Shown: one piece after another, positions 7,484-15,047 of the stretch
Numbering within the stretch: the stretch's first letter is position 1
Layout of the letters: every line of letters begins with the position of its first letter
Assembly (NCBI GenBank): GCA_902801565.1
Contig: CADCIX010000012.1
Coordinates: forward strand, 1-64,000
DNA from: an uncultured Veillonellaceae bacterium
GTDB taxonomy: Bacteria; Bacillota; Negativicutes; Selenomonadales; Selenomonadaceae
Direction: 5' to 3'
DNA length: 64,000 nt
Program-made: the position numbers and the translations under genes
Notes under the pieces: generated by a model
Told to the model about the DNA's origin: nothing
Database searches by the model: none
The model's input: only the letters and a program-made list of their open reading frames with translations

Positions 7484-8959
7484 ATGACGGAAGAAGAACT
7501 GCAAGAAAAGATAAAATATGTGCAACAAGTAAAATCCGAATCCCAAAATCTGGAACTAAAGGCGGCCAAAGAAGGTTGTCCCAAACGGTTATACGATACC
7601 CTCTCCAGCTTTTCCAATCAGGATGGCGGTGGTATCATTCTCTTTGGCATAGATGAAGAAAACAACTTTGCCCCAGTCGGCGTATATGATGCACAGGACA
7701 TCCAAAAGAAAATCAATGCACAGTGTCTCCAGATGGAGCCGGTTGTACGCCCTGTAATGACTGTAACAGAATTTGAGGGCAAAAACTTTGTAGCAGCAGA
7801 GATTCCGGCCCTGGACATTGCAGAACGCCCCTGTTACTACCGCGGAACAGGCCGCATCAAAGGTTCCTTTGTACGTGTAGGTGACAGCGACGAGCACATG
7901 ACAGAATATGAGATTTACAGCTATGAGGCTTTCCGACGAAAATACCAGGATGAAGTGAGGACAGCAGACCGTGTAACCATGGCCTCCTTGGACACGAACA
8001 AGCTGAATGAATGTCTCCATCGCCTGCGCTTGGACAAGCCCAACCTTTCCCAGCTATCTGATGCGCAGATAGAATCCCTTATGAGCATTACCAGAGAAGA
8101 CGGCATCACCCTATGGGCTGCCCTGCTCTTTGGCCTATACCCTCAGGCATGCTTTCCCCAGCTTTCCATCATAGCCACGGTAGTGCCAGGACTTCAAGTG
8201 GGAGATTCAGGCACAAGCGAAGAACGGTTCCTCGACAATGAGCGGATCGAAGGAGATCTGCCCCAAATGCTGGAACGCGCCATGCAGTTCGTCCGCCGGA
8301 ACATCAAGAGCAAGACAATCGTGAATGAGGCCACCGGCAAGCGTGAAGATCGCACAGAGTATCCTATGAAGGCCGTACGTGAAGCCATACTCAATGCACT
8401 GGTACACCGTGACTACAGTATACACACAGAGGGGATGCCTATACAAATCCAGCTGTTCGATGACCGGCTGGAAATCCGCAGTCCCGGCGGACTTTATGGC
8501 AGGATTGCAATCGATCAGCTGGGCAAAGTGCAGCCGGACACCCGCAATCCCATGCTGGCCACAGCCATGGAAACCCTGCATATCACAGAAAACCGCTATT
8601 CCGGTATTCCAACCATCAGGAACGAAATGGCACGATTTGGCCTGCCTCCTGCAGAACTGGAAGATATGCGCGGCACCTTCATTGTCAGGCTTCGAAAGCA
8701 ATCACAACCTATAGTATCTGCTCCTCATTCCAATAACGACAGAAAGGCAGCAGACCTGCTCGACTTTTGTCGGCAACCACGAAGCCGGGCGGAAATCAGT
8801 GATTTTCTTGGTATAAAGACCATCGGGTATGTCATGCAACAATACATAAAGCCTCTGCTCGACTCAAATCAACTGCAAATGACACTCCCTGACCAGCCTC
8901 GCAGCCACAAACAGAAATATGTAAAAACGTCAAAGACAGCTGAAGAATGTTTCACGTGA
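7484..8959 (+). CDS. Schlafen/AlbA_2-type ATP-binding regulator
   Basis: A 491-residue protein. The N-terminal AlbA_2 (Schlafen-like, formerly AAA_4) domain spans about residues 15-140, with ESQNLELKAA and SFSNQDGGGIILFGIDE. It is followed by a GHKL-like HATPase_C_4 region at about 290-400 (AVREAILNALVHRDYS, EIRSPGGLYG, NPMLATAMETLHI). The C-terminus is winged-helix-like (SRAEISDFLGIKTIGYVMQQ). Such proteins are common accessory genes proposed to act as transcription regulators or in phage defence; no function is proven for this type. The AT-rich 200 bp upstream and solitary position suggest acquired DNA. The ATG has a weak ribosome site (AAAGAGGAAAC). The last codons and the stop lie inside parS site 3. 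Confidence 0.8.
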   Translation: MTEEELQEKIKYVQQVKSESQNLELKAAKEGCPKRLYDTLSSFSNQDGGGIILFGIDEENNFAPVGVYDAQDIQKKINAQCLQMEPVVRPVMTVTEFEGKNFVAAEIPALDIAERPCYYRGTGRIKGSFVRVGDSDEHMTEYEIYSYEAFRRKYQDEVRTADRVTMASLDTNKLNECLHRLRLDKPNLSQLSDAQIESLMSITREDGITLWAALLFGLYPQACFPQLSIIATVVPGLQVGDSGTSEERFLDNERIEGDLPQMLERAMQFVRRNIKSKTIVNEATGKREDRTEYPMKAVREAILNALVHRDYSIHTEGMPIQIQLFDDRLEIRSPGGLYGRIAIDQLGKVQPDTRNPMLATAMETLHITENRYSGIPTIRNEMARFGLPPAELEDMRGTFIVRLRKQSQPIVSAPHSNNDRKAADLLDFCRQPRSRAEISDFLGIKTIGYVMQQYIKPLLDSNQLQMTLPDQPRSHKQKYVKTSKTAEECFT

Positions 8960-8963
8960 AACA
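8948..8963. other. parS centromere-like site 3
   Basis: Perfect TGTTTCACGTGAAACA. It overlaps the 3' end of the preceding gene: its bases encode Cys-Phe-Thr and the TGA stop. Confidence 0.9.
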
Positions 8964-8966
8964 TTT

Positions 8967-9146
8967 TCAAATCCATCGGTGAAAGGATGCAATGGCCAAT
9001 CCCAGGCAGATGGAAAGAAGCATGGACAGCAGGAACACCCGAAAGGAGTCCCATCCTGTCACGGTCCACTCGGTTCGCCAAGCATTGAGTACCACAGCGA
9101 GGTTTGCCACATGAAGGGCAATCAGGATAATCATGAAATATGCCAT
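8967..9146 (-). CDS. Small two-helix membrane protein
   Basis: A 59-residue protein with a membrane helix at residues 2-22 (AYFMIILIALHVANLAVVL), a short polar loop and a second helix at about 36-55 (FLLSMLLSICLGLAIASF). The ATG at 9146 comes 4 nt after the stop of the SGNH hydrolase, so both are probably on one mRNA. A longer frame to 9194 would overlap that gene. I do not recognise a family. Confidence 0.5.
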   Translation of the reverse strand: MAYFMIILIALHVANLAVVLNAWRTEWTVTGWDSFRVFLLSMLLSICLGLAIASFHRWI

Positions 9147-9150
9147 ATCG

Positions 9151-10287
9151 CTACCTGTCCTTTTCCATTTCGAGAGTTCCGCTATCCCAACCAAGGATAC
9201 CTGCTACCTTGTCCTTGAGGTAATCAGCGATCTTCCCGGAGCCGGCTTTCGTTGGGTGGGTGTTGTCCCCTATATAATCGCTTTCCTCCAACAAGGCTCC
9301 ATGTTCATTGATTGGAATGAAGTAGATGTTCCGGTCCCCCTTCTTGTTTTCCTCCCTGACAACCTGCTCTATCCACTTGCGGGCATCAGGGCCGATAACG
9401 GAGGGAATCGGCTCCGTGCAGATGATGGGCTTCCCTGGGTTCATTTCGCGGACAACAGTGACAAGATTCCTGTAGCCTTCCTTGAACTCACTGGAGGTCG
9501 GTTTGCGTTCCTTATCGGAGAAATCATTCGTCCCGATTGCCAATATAACCGCATCCACCGGAAATCTTTCCGTATCCCATATCAGGTGTTCCTCATCGAA
9601 ACGATTGGAAAAGAAGGTCCATGGGTAACTGTCGCTTGCATGGACGCCCCTATCGGGCCATTCCCCTGCATAGTTATGTACCACCCCTTGGCCGGATTTC
9701 GCGATGACGCTGTAATCCGCCTCAAGCATCCGCGCCAATTGTGGACCATAGGACATATCATTGTCCTCCACATCATGGTATTTTTTACCAGTCCGCTCGC
9801 CATCGTTCCACGCCCCTGCCATGATTGAGTCACCGACGAATTCCAGCCGACGTTCCTTCAAGGGATCCGGGGCTGCAAGCCCTGATCCATCATCCACCGC
9901 AAAGCCGCGGAACTCACTGATGCCTGCCTGCCCTTCCGTTGAGCGGACAAAAAGCACCTTATGTTCCCCCATCGCAAGATCCTTCGCAAGGACCGTATCC
10001 TTTCCCTTCGGCTTCAAGCGTCGGAATTCCCCGCCATCAATACTGACGCGCCACCAGATTCCATCCCCTGAGATATCTGCCTTGAGACTGGTGCCGGTAA
10101 AATTTGCCTTGATATAGGTTGCACCATACCCGCAGCGATAGACCCCCTCCTGGGCATCCCAACGGCCAAAATACTGGATCTCCGGGGAATCGGCAGGAAT
10201 CTCTGCCGCATATCCTGTAAATACGCTTGCACTCATAATGGCAAGTGATAAGATAGAACTGCCCAGAAGCGTACGTAAGTATCCCAT
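9151..10287 (-). CDS. Secreted SGNH/GDSL carbohydrate esterase (CE2-like)
   Basis: A 378-residue exported hydrolase. Residues 1-28 are a signal peptide ending near GYAAEIP. A beta-sandwich follows (about 35-135; YFGRWD, IWWRVSIDGG), as in the N-terminal domain of CE2 acetyl esterases. An SGNH domain then carries the catalytic Ser in FVGDSIMAG, the block II/III residues (SGQGVV, AIGTNDF) and the Asp-His pair in DNTHPT. CE2 enzymes remove acetyl groups from xylan or mannan. That makes deacetylation of plant or bacterial polysaccharide the likely role, with the exact substrate unknown. AAAGGATGG precedes the ATG at 10287. The small membrane protein follows immediately. Confidence 0.85.
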   Translation of the reverse strand: MGYLRTLLGSSILSLAIMSASVFTGYAAEIPADSPEIQYFGRWDAQEGVYRCGYGATYIKANFTGTSLKADISGDGIWWRVSIDGGEFRRLKPKGKDTVLAKDLAMGEHKVLFVRSTEGQAGISEFRGFAVDDGSGLAAPDPLKERRLEFVGDSIMAGAWNDGERTGKKYHDVEDNDMSYGPQLARMLEADYSVIAKSGQGVVHNYAGEWPDRGVHASDSYPWTFFSNRFDEEHLIWDTERFPVDAVILAIGTNDFSDKERKPTSSEFKEGYRNLVTVVREMNPGKPIICTEPIPSVIGPDARKWIEQVVREENKKGDRNIYFIPINEHGALLEESDYIGDNTHPTKAGSGKIADYLKDKVAGILGWDSGTLEMEKDR

Positions 10288-10688
10288 TCCATATCCATCC
10301 TTTCCATCCCTTGATTTCTAGCATTTCCTATATTATAACTCATTGTTCAGATTTTGCCGACAACAAAATCTGCAAGAAAGGGGTGTTGAATATCGTATGG
10401 GACAGCATCCCCTTTACCTAAAGACAATGACAATAATATTTTTGTTATGTATATGATATGATTTATATACTGTAATTTAGTGTAAATTACAGTATATAGC
10501 ACTTATTGTAATTATAATATTAAATATATAGTGTAATAAAATAGATAACAAGGATGAAATGCTAACGCACATTCAGCCTCGTCTATGGAAAATTCTAACG
10601 CCGCTTGGCCTTATGGCAGGAGAATCCCTTTCTTTCTTGAATATCTATACTATATGAGTTGGTTTCAGATGGAAACGGAGATGATATC
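10288..10688. other. AT-rich divergent intergenic region
   Basis: About 400 bp between the divergent SGNH esterase and transglutaminase-like genes. No coding frame is convincing. A TATAAT on the minus strand near 10331-10336 may serve the esterase. The main structure is the perfect inverted repeat at 10464-10498, listed separately. The rest is AT-rich and otherwise featureless by eye. Confidence 0.5.
10464..10498. repeat. Perfect 15-bp inverted repeat
   Basis: Arms TATATACTGTAATTT and AAATTACAGTATATA separated by AGTGT. There is no T-run of terminator type. Its position between two divergent genes for secreted proteins suggests an operator, but no regulator is encoded beside it. Confidence 0.6.
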
Positions 10689-11813
10689 ATGATACAAAAA
10701 ATCAGCAAAAGCCTTCTCTTTATACTGTTTGGGTGCGTCCTATTTCTTCAGCATACTGCTTCCGCCCATGAAGCGGATTGGGGCTCTGCGCCGCATTTCA
10801 GCGACCAACAGGAGTTCATACAATATATCATAGAATGTAATAAGAATCTGCAATCAGAAATCGCCGTGGTCTTTGATGATATGTACGTGGATGAGGATGA
10901 GCTTTTTGATATTGCCCCGATTTGGGCAGGAAACATAACCCTCGTCAATTATGACGGCAGGGATTCCTATGTAACAGGAAGCTTCACCCATACCCCCGGG
11001 GAACGTGTAGCGTATGCATATCTCAATGGAGACACGTCATTCCTGGAGGATGATGAAATCCAGCTTTACAACGAGGCTGTGGATATCGTCAATGAGGCAA
11101 ACGCACAGCCCACGCTTCTTCGGACAGAGCTCCTTCTTCATGACATTCTGGCTGACCGCATCACCTACTTTACCGAGCCCACGGTTGCCTATCTTGCGCC
11201 ATATTCCGCCGCCAGCGGGGCAATCCTTGACGGGCAGGCGAATTGCCAAGGGTATTCCGACGCTTTTATCATGCTGGCAAGGATGTGCGGAATAGATGCA
11301 AACAGGATCAACGGCCATGCAGGCGGTGGAAGGCACACATGGTCTGTCGTGTACCTTGATGGCAACAGCTACTTTGTTGATGTCACCTTTGATGATGCCT
11401 CATTCCACATGAATGACATAGATTTCACGGATCACATTTACTTCAATGTCCCCAGGGATGTCATCTCAGGAAGCCATTCCTGGGATTGGGCCGTCGAACC
11501 TCCCGGCCTGCAGGAATATCCGGATGAGAATTATTACTACACGACCAGCGAATATGACCGGACCCACGGGAAATATTTCGGCATGTATGCTTCGACAGCA
11601 GAGGACGCTTTACAGAGAATCGCAGATAATGTCGTGAGCAATGGATGGAGATTTTCTTATGCCATGTGTCCCTATGATGATGAATACAACGATGCGAATT
11701 TTTCCAATTCTTATCTGCTGAATGATCTTTTGCCGTACGATGGATGGTATTCCACCATGAATATCAACACATGCGGAAACTATATGTTCTTTACGACGGA
11801 TACACATCATTAA
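10689..11813 (+). CDS. Secreted transglutaminase-like protein
   Basis: A 374-residue protein with a signal peptide (residues 1-27, LFILFGCVLFLQHTASA). It has a transglutaminase-like core bearing a Cys-His-Asp triad: ANCQGYSDAF, GGRHTWSVVYL and YFVDVTFDD. Such domains in bacterial exported proteins act as peptidases or cross-linkers; the actual substrate is unknown. The start is the ATG at 10689 with GGAG upstream; the frame is open ten codons earlier without a ribosome site. The C-terminal 110 residues (about 265-374) are rich in Tyr, Asp and Asn and match nothing I recognise. The gene stands alone, 12 bp before parS site 4. Confidence 0.82.
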   Translation: MIQKISKSLLFILFGCVLFLQHTASAHEADWGSAPHFSDQQEFIQYIIECNKNLQSEIAVVFDDMYVDEDELFDIAPIWAGNITLVNYDGRDSYVTGSFTHTPGERVAYAYLNGDTSFLEDDEIQLYNEAVDIVNEANAQPTLLRTELLLHDILADRITYFTEPTVAYLAPYSAASGAILDGQANCQGYSDAFIMLARMCGIDANRINGHAGGGRHTWSVVYLDGNSYFVDVTFDDASFHMNDIDFTDHIYFNVPRDVISGSHSWDWAVEPPGLQEYPDENYYYTTSEYDRTHGKYFGMYASTAEDALQRIADNVVSNGWRFSYAMCPYDDEYNDANFSNSYLLNDLLPYDGWYSTMNINTCGNYMFFTTDTHH

Positions 11814-11824
11814 GAAACAAGGCA

Positions 11825-11840
11825 TGTTTCACGTGAAACA
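11825..11840. other. parS centromere-like site 4
   Basis: Perfect TGTTTCACGTGAAACA, 17 bp upstream of the start of the methionine synthase activation-domain gene, so ParB spreading could touch that promoter region. Confidence 0.9.
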
Positions 11841-11857
11841 TTTTGAAGGAGGCCGCC

Positions 11858-12538
11858 ATGCCCATCTACAATGCTCCCCTGATGAAAATCGACCCAAAGG
11901 AAACACGACGCTATGCCGGCCTCATGAAAGCGGAGAACTTTGAGGAAAGCCGCATTGAAGAAGCCTGTGAAGAAGCTCTTCTCTTGGCCATGCCGAAAGG
12001 AATCTGGGAGATATACGACTACGACTGCAACACCCAAAGGATAGCAACCGATCCCCCCTTCACCATCCTTGGCGAAAAAATAGGAGGGCATCTCGCGGGA
12101 TGCGACAAGGTCATCCTCCTTGCTGCCACCGTTGGCGAGGACATCGAGGAAACCGTGACAAAACGCTTCCAGAAGGGCGACTACGCCTTTTCCGTGCTCC
12201 TGGATGCTGCCGCCACAACGGCAGTGGAACAGATCGCGGATGCCATGGAAAAGGCCATCCGTCCCAAGGCTGCCGCCAAAGGCTATGACATGCGCTGGAG
12301 GTTCAGCCCGGGATATGGAGACTGGCCCCTGGAACAGCAGCCGGATCTCGTTCGCCTGAGTCATGCAGAGAAAATCGACATATCCCTTTCGGAATCCCTC
12401 ATGCTCATGCCGAGGAAATCCATCACTGCCATCATCGGATTGTACAAGAAAGACATCACAACAACAAAAGCTCCTGCACATACACCAAAGGGCTGCGCAG
12501 CCTGCGATAAGCTGGACTGCCCCTCCCGCAGGGCATGA
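11858..12538 (+). CDS. Methionine synthase reactivation-domain protein
   Basis: A 226-residue stand-alone protein resembling the AdoMet-binding activation domain that forms the C-terminus of E. coli MetH. Supporting blocks are RFSPGYGDWPLEQQ (compare the RxxPGYxxxP motif), CDKVILLAATVG and the C-terminal Cys pairs in GCAACDKLDC. It would help reduce and remethylate cob(II)alamin. The start is the ATG at 11858, with GAAGGAGG upstream. It is followed 32 nt later by a metH that lacks this domain, so the two proteins together make a complete, reactivatable enzyme. The C-terminal cysteines are unusual and might bind metal or an electron donor; that part is inference. Confidence 0.85.
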   Translation: MPIYNAPLMKIDPKETRRYAGLMKAENFEESRIEEACEEALLLAMPKGIWEIYDYDCNTQRIATDPPFTILGEKIGGHLAGCDKVILLAATVGEDIEETVTKRFQKGDYAFSVLLDAAATTAVEQIADAMEKAIRPKAAAKGYDMRWRFSPGYGDWPLEQQPDLVRLSHAEKIDISLSESLMLMPRKSITAIIGLYKKDITTTKAPAHTPKGCAACDKLDCPSRRA

Positions 12539-12570
12539 TATCGATACAACACAGACTGAGGAGGACTCAT

Positions 12571-14946
12571 ATGATCCATATATTCGACGGTGCCATGGGC
12601 ACCATGCTGCAAGCAGAAGGACTTGCATCCGGCGCCTGCCCGGAGTCCATGAACATCGAGCACCCCGATATTGTCCAAAAAGTGCATGAGGCATATATCG
12701 AGGCAGGTTCCACCATCATTGAAACGAACACCTTCGGCGGAAGCGCATTGAAACTGGCCCATTACGGCCTTGCAGACCGCATGGAGGAAATCAATATCGC
12801 CGCGGTAAATATCGCCAAAAAGGCCGCCGGGGGAAAGGCAAAGGTTGCAGGTTCCATGGGGCCAACAGGCCGCTTCATCAAGCCTCTGGGAGACCTTGAT
12901 TTCGAGGAAGCCTATCAGGTGTTCCATGAACAGGCCGCTGCCTTGGCAAAGGGCGGCGCAGACTATATCATCATTGAGACCTGCATCGACCTCCAGGAAA
13001 TGCGGGCAGCGCTTCTGGCAGCAAAGGATGCCTGTGACCTCCCGGTCATCTGCCAGCTTTCCTACAGCGAGGATGGACGGACGGTCACAGGAACGGATCC
13101 CCAATCCGCCGCCGTCACCCTCTCCGCCATGGGAGCCGACATCATCGGCGTCAACTGCTCCCTTGGCCCGGAACAGCTTGTGCCCATTGTCAGGACACTG
13201 GCCGAGAACTGCGATGTTCCCATCAGTGTCCAGCCCAATGCCGGCATGCCCTACCTTGAGAACGGGGAAACAAAATTCCCCATGGGGCCGGAGGATTTCG
13301 GCACCTGGGGAGCAAAACTTGTCGAGGCCGGCGCAACCTTTCTCGGTGGATGTTGTGGCACGACACCGGCTCATATCACGGCACTGGTCAAAGCACTCAA
13401 GGGCATTTCTGAACCGGAGCGGAAAAAAGAGGCCCGCCCCCTCATCCTCTCCAGCCGCAGCAAGACCGTTGCCATAGACAAAACCCTTCCCACGCGTCTC
13501 ATTGGAGAGCGCATCAATCCCACGGGACGCAAGAAGCTCGCCGCAGAAATCCGTGAGGGTTCCCTGCTCTCCGTGAAAAAGGAAGCCGTGAACCAGGTCA
13601 AGGCAGGTGCCCATCTTCTCGATGTGAACATGGGTGTCGGCGGCATCGACCAAAGTGCCGCCATGAAGCGGGCTGTCATGGAAATCGCCCAGATCACCGA
13701 CGCGCCTCTCGCCATCGACACAGGGGATGCCAAGGCTCTGGAAGCAGGGCTCCGCGCCTACCCCGGACGCGCCCTCATCAATTCCGTCACAGCGGAAACC
13801 AGCCGCCTGAAGGAATTCCTTCCCCTGGCAAAAAAATACGGTGCTGCCATCCTCTGCCTTCCCATCACAGATGATGGCGTTCCCAAGACGGCAGAAGAAC
13901 GCATCAAGGTCATGGGAACCATCCTCAAGGCAGCCAGGGAACAGGGGCTGCGGGATGGTGATTTCCTGTTGGATTCCCTTGTGATGACGGTATCTGCCGA
14001 TGCCAATGCCTGCCATGAGGTACTGGCCACCCTCAAGGGCTACCGGAAGGAGTACGGCTATCCCTCCACCATGGGACTCAGCAACATATCCTTCGGCCTT
14101 CCCAACCGTCCACTCATCAACAGCACCTTCTTCGCCATGTGCCTCGCGGCGGGACTGGATGCCCCCATCATGAATCCCTATGACGAGGCCATGCAGAACG
14201 CCCTCATGGCAAGCGCCGCCCTCCTGGGAAAAGATCCCAACGGGCTTGCCTTCAGCAAAAACGAGGCAAACCTCAGCGTCCCCAAAAAGGCTGCCGAGGC
14301 CAAGGAGATCACGACGGATGTCCTCTCTGCCATCAAGCTCGCCGTCATCGACGGGGAAAAGGACAGCATTGCGGAGCTGGTGGAAAAGGCCATACAGGAA
14401 GGCCATGATACCAATGAGATCACGGAAAAGAGCCTGACCGCTGCCATGACCGATATCGGCGAGGATTTCGGCGCAGGGCGCATGTTCCTGCCCCAGGTGC
14501 TCCTTTCGGCAGAGACCATGCGGGAAGCCTTCAACAAACTCAAGGAACTCCTCCCCGCCCAGAACACTGCCGACAAGGGAACCTTTGTCATCGCAACGGT
14601 GAAGGGCGACGTCCATGATCTCGGAAAAAATATCACAGGGGCGCTCCTTGCCAACAGCGGCTTCAAGCTCATCGACCTCGGCAAGGACGTGGATTCCCAG
14701 GAGATCGTCAAGGCCGCCATCGAAAACAGTGCCGATATCGTAGGCCTGTGCGCTCTCATGACCACCACCATGGTGCAAATCGACAAGGTCATCAAGGAAC
14801 TTCACGAAGCCGGCTCCAAGGCGAAAGTCATGGTAGGCGGAGCCGCCCTCACACAGGAATACGCCGATGCCGCCGGAGCCGATGCCTACGCTGCCGATGG
14901 CGTAAAGGCCGTAGAACTCGCCAAGGCAATGCTGGAAAATAATTGA
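12571..14946 (+). CDS. metH: Cobalamin-dependent methionine synthase, without activation domain
   Basis: A 791-residue enzyme that moves a methyl group from methyltetrahydrofolate to homocysteine through cobalamin. The homocysteine domain (about 1-285) has the zinc ligands Cys in GVNCSLGP and Cys-Cys in LGGCCGTTPAH. The pterin domain (about 300-560) has IGERINPTGRKKL. The cobalamin cap and Rossmann domains (about 590-791) have DVHDLGKNI, whose His ligates cobalt. E. coli MetH is about 1,230 residues. The missing part corresponds to the reactivation domain encoded just upstream. Start at ATG 12571, after GGAGG. No methylenetetrahydrofolate reductase gene is nearby. Confidence 0.94.
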   Translation: MIHIFDGAMGTMLQAEGLASGACPESMNIEHPDIVQKVHEAYIEAGSTIIETNTFGGSALKLAHYGLADRMEEINIAAVNIAKKAAGGKAKVAGSMGPTGRFIKPLGDLDFEEAYQVFHEQAAALAKGGADYIIIETCIDLQEMRAALLAAKDACDLPVICQLSYSEDGRTVTGTDPQSAAVTLSAMGADIIGVNCSLGPEQLVPIVRTLAENCDVPISVQPNAGMPYLENGETKFPMGPEDFGTWGAKLVEAGATFLGGCCGTTPAHITALVKALKGISEPERKKEARPLILSSRSKTVAIDKTLPTRLIGERINPTGRKKLAAEIREGSLLSVKKEAVNQVKAGAHLLDVNMGVGGIDQSAAMKRAVMEIAQITDAPLAIDTGDAKALEAGLRAYPGRALINSVTAETSRLKEFLPLAKKYGAAILCLPITDDGVPKTAEERIKVMGTILKAAREQGLRDGDFLLDSLVMTVSADANACHEVLATLKGYRKEYGYPSTMGLSNISFGLPNRPLINSTFFAMCLAAGLDAPIMNPYDEAMQNALMASAALLGKDPNGLAFSKNEANLSVPKKAAEAKEITTDVLSAIKLAVIDGEKDSIAELVEKAIQEGHDTNEITEKSLTAAMTDIGEDFGAGRMFLPQVLLSAETMREAFNKLKELLPAQNTADKGTFVIATVKGDVHDLGKNITGALLANSGFKLIDLGKDVDSQEIVKAAIENSADIVGLCALMTTTMVQIDKVIKELHEAGSKAKVMVGGAALTQEYADAAGADAYAADGVKAVELAKAMLENN

Positions 14947-14981
14947 TAAAAATCTTTATAAAGTTATTTTATCCCAAATTA

Positions 14982-15026
14982 AAAATCCCGAAAGCCCTTT
15001 CTTTACAAGGACTTCCGGGATTTTCT
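14982..15026. terminator. Bidirectional terminator between metH and the metal ATPase
   Basis: Long imperfect hairpin (AAATCCCG...CCCTT against AAGGACTTCCGGGATTT) with T-rich flanks on both strands, between convergent genes. Confidence 0.8.
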
Positions 15027-15047
15027 TCTTATCTCGGATATTTTTGG

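Noticed and set aside
12361-14805. Long minus-strand open frame opposite metH
   Set aside because: A shadow of metH. The plus-strand product has intact catalytic motifs and ribosome site.
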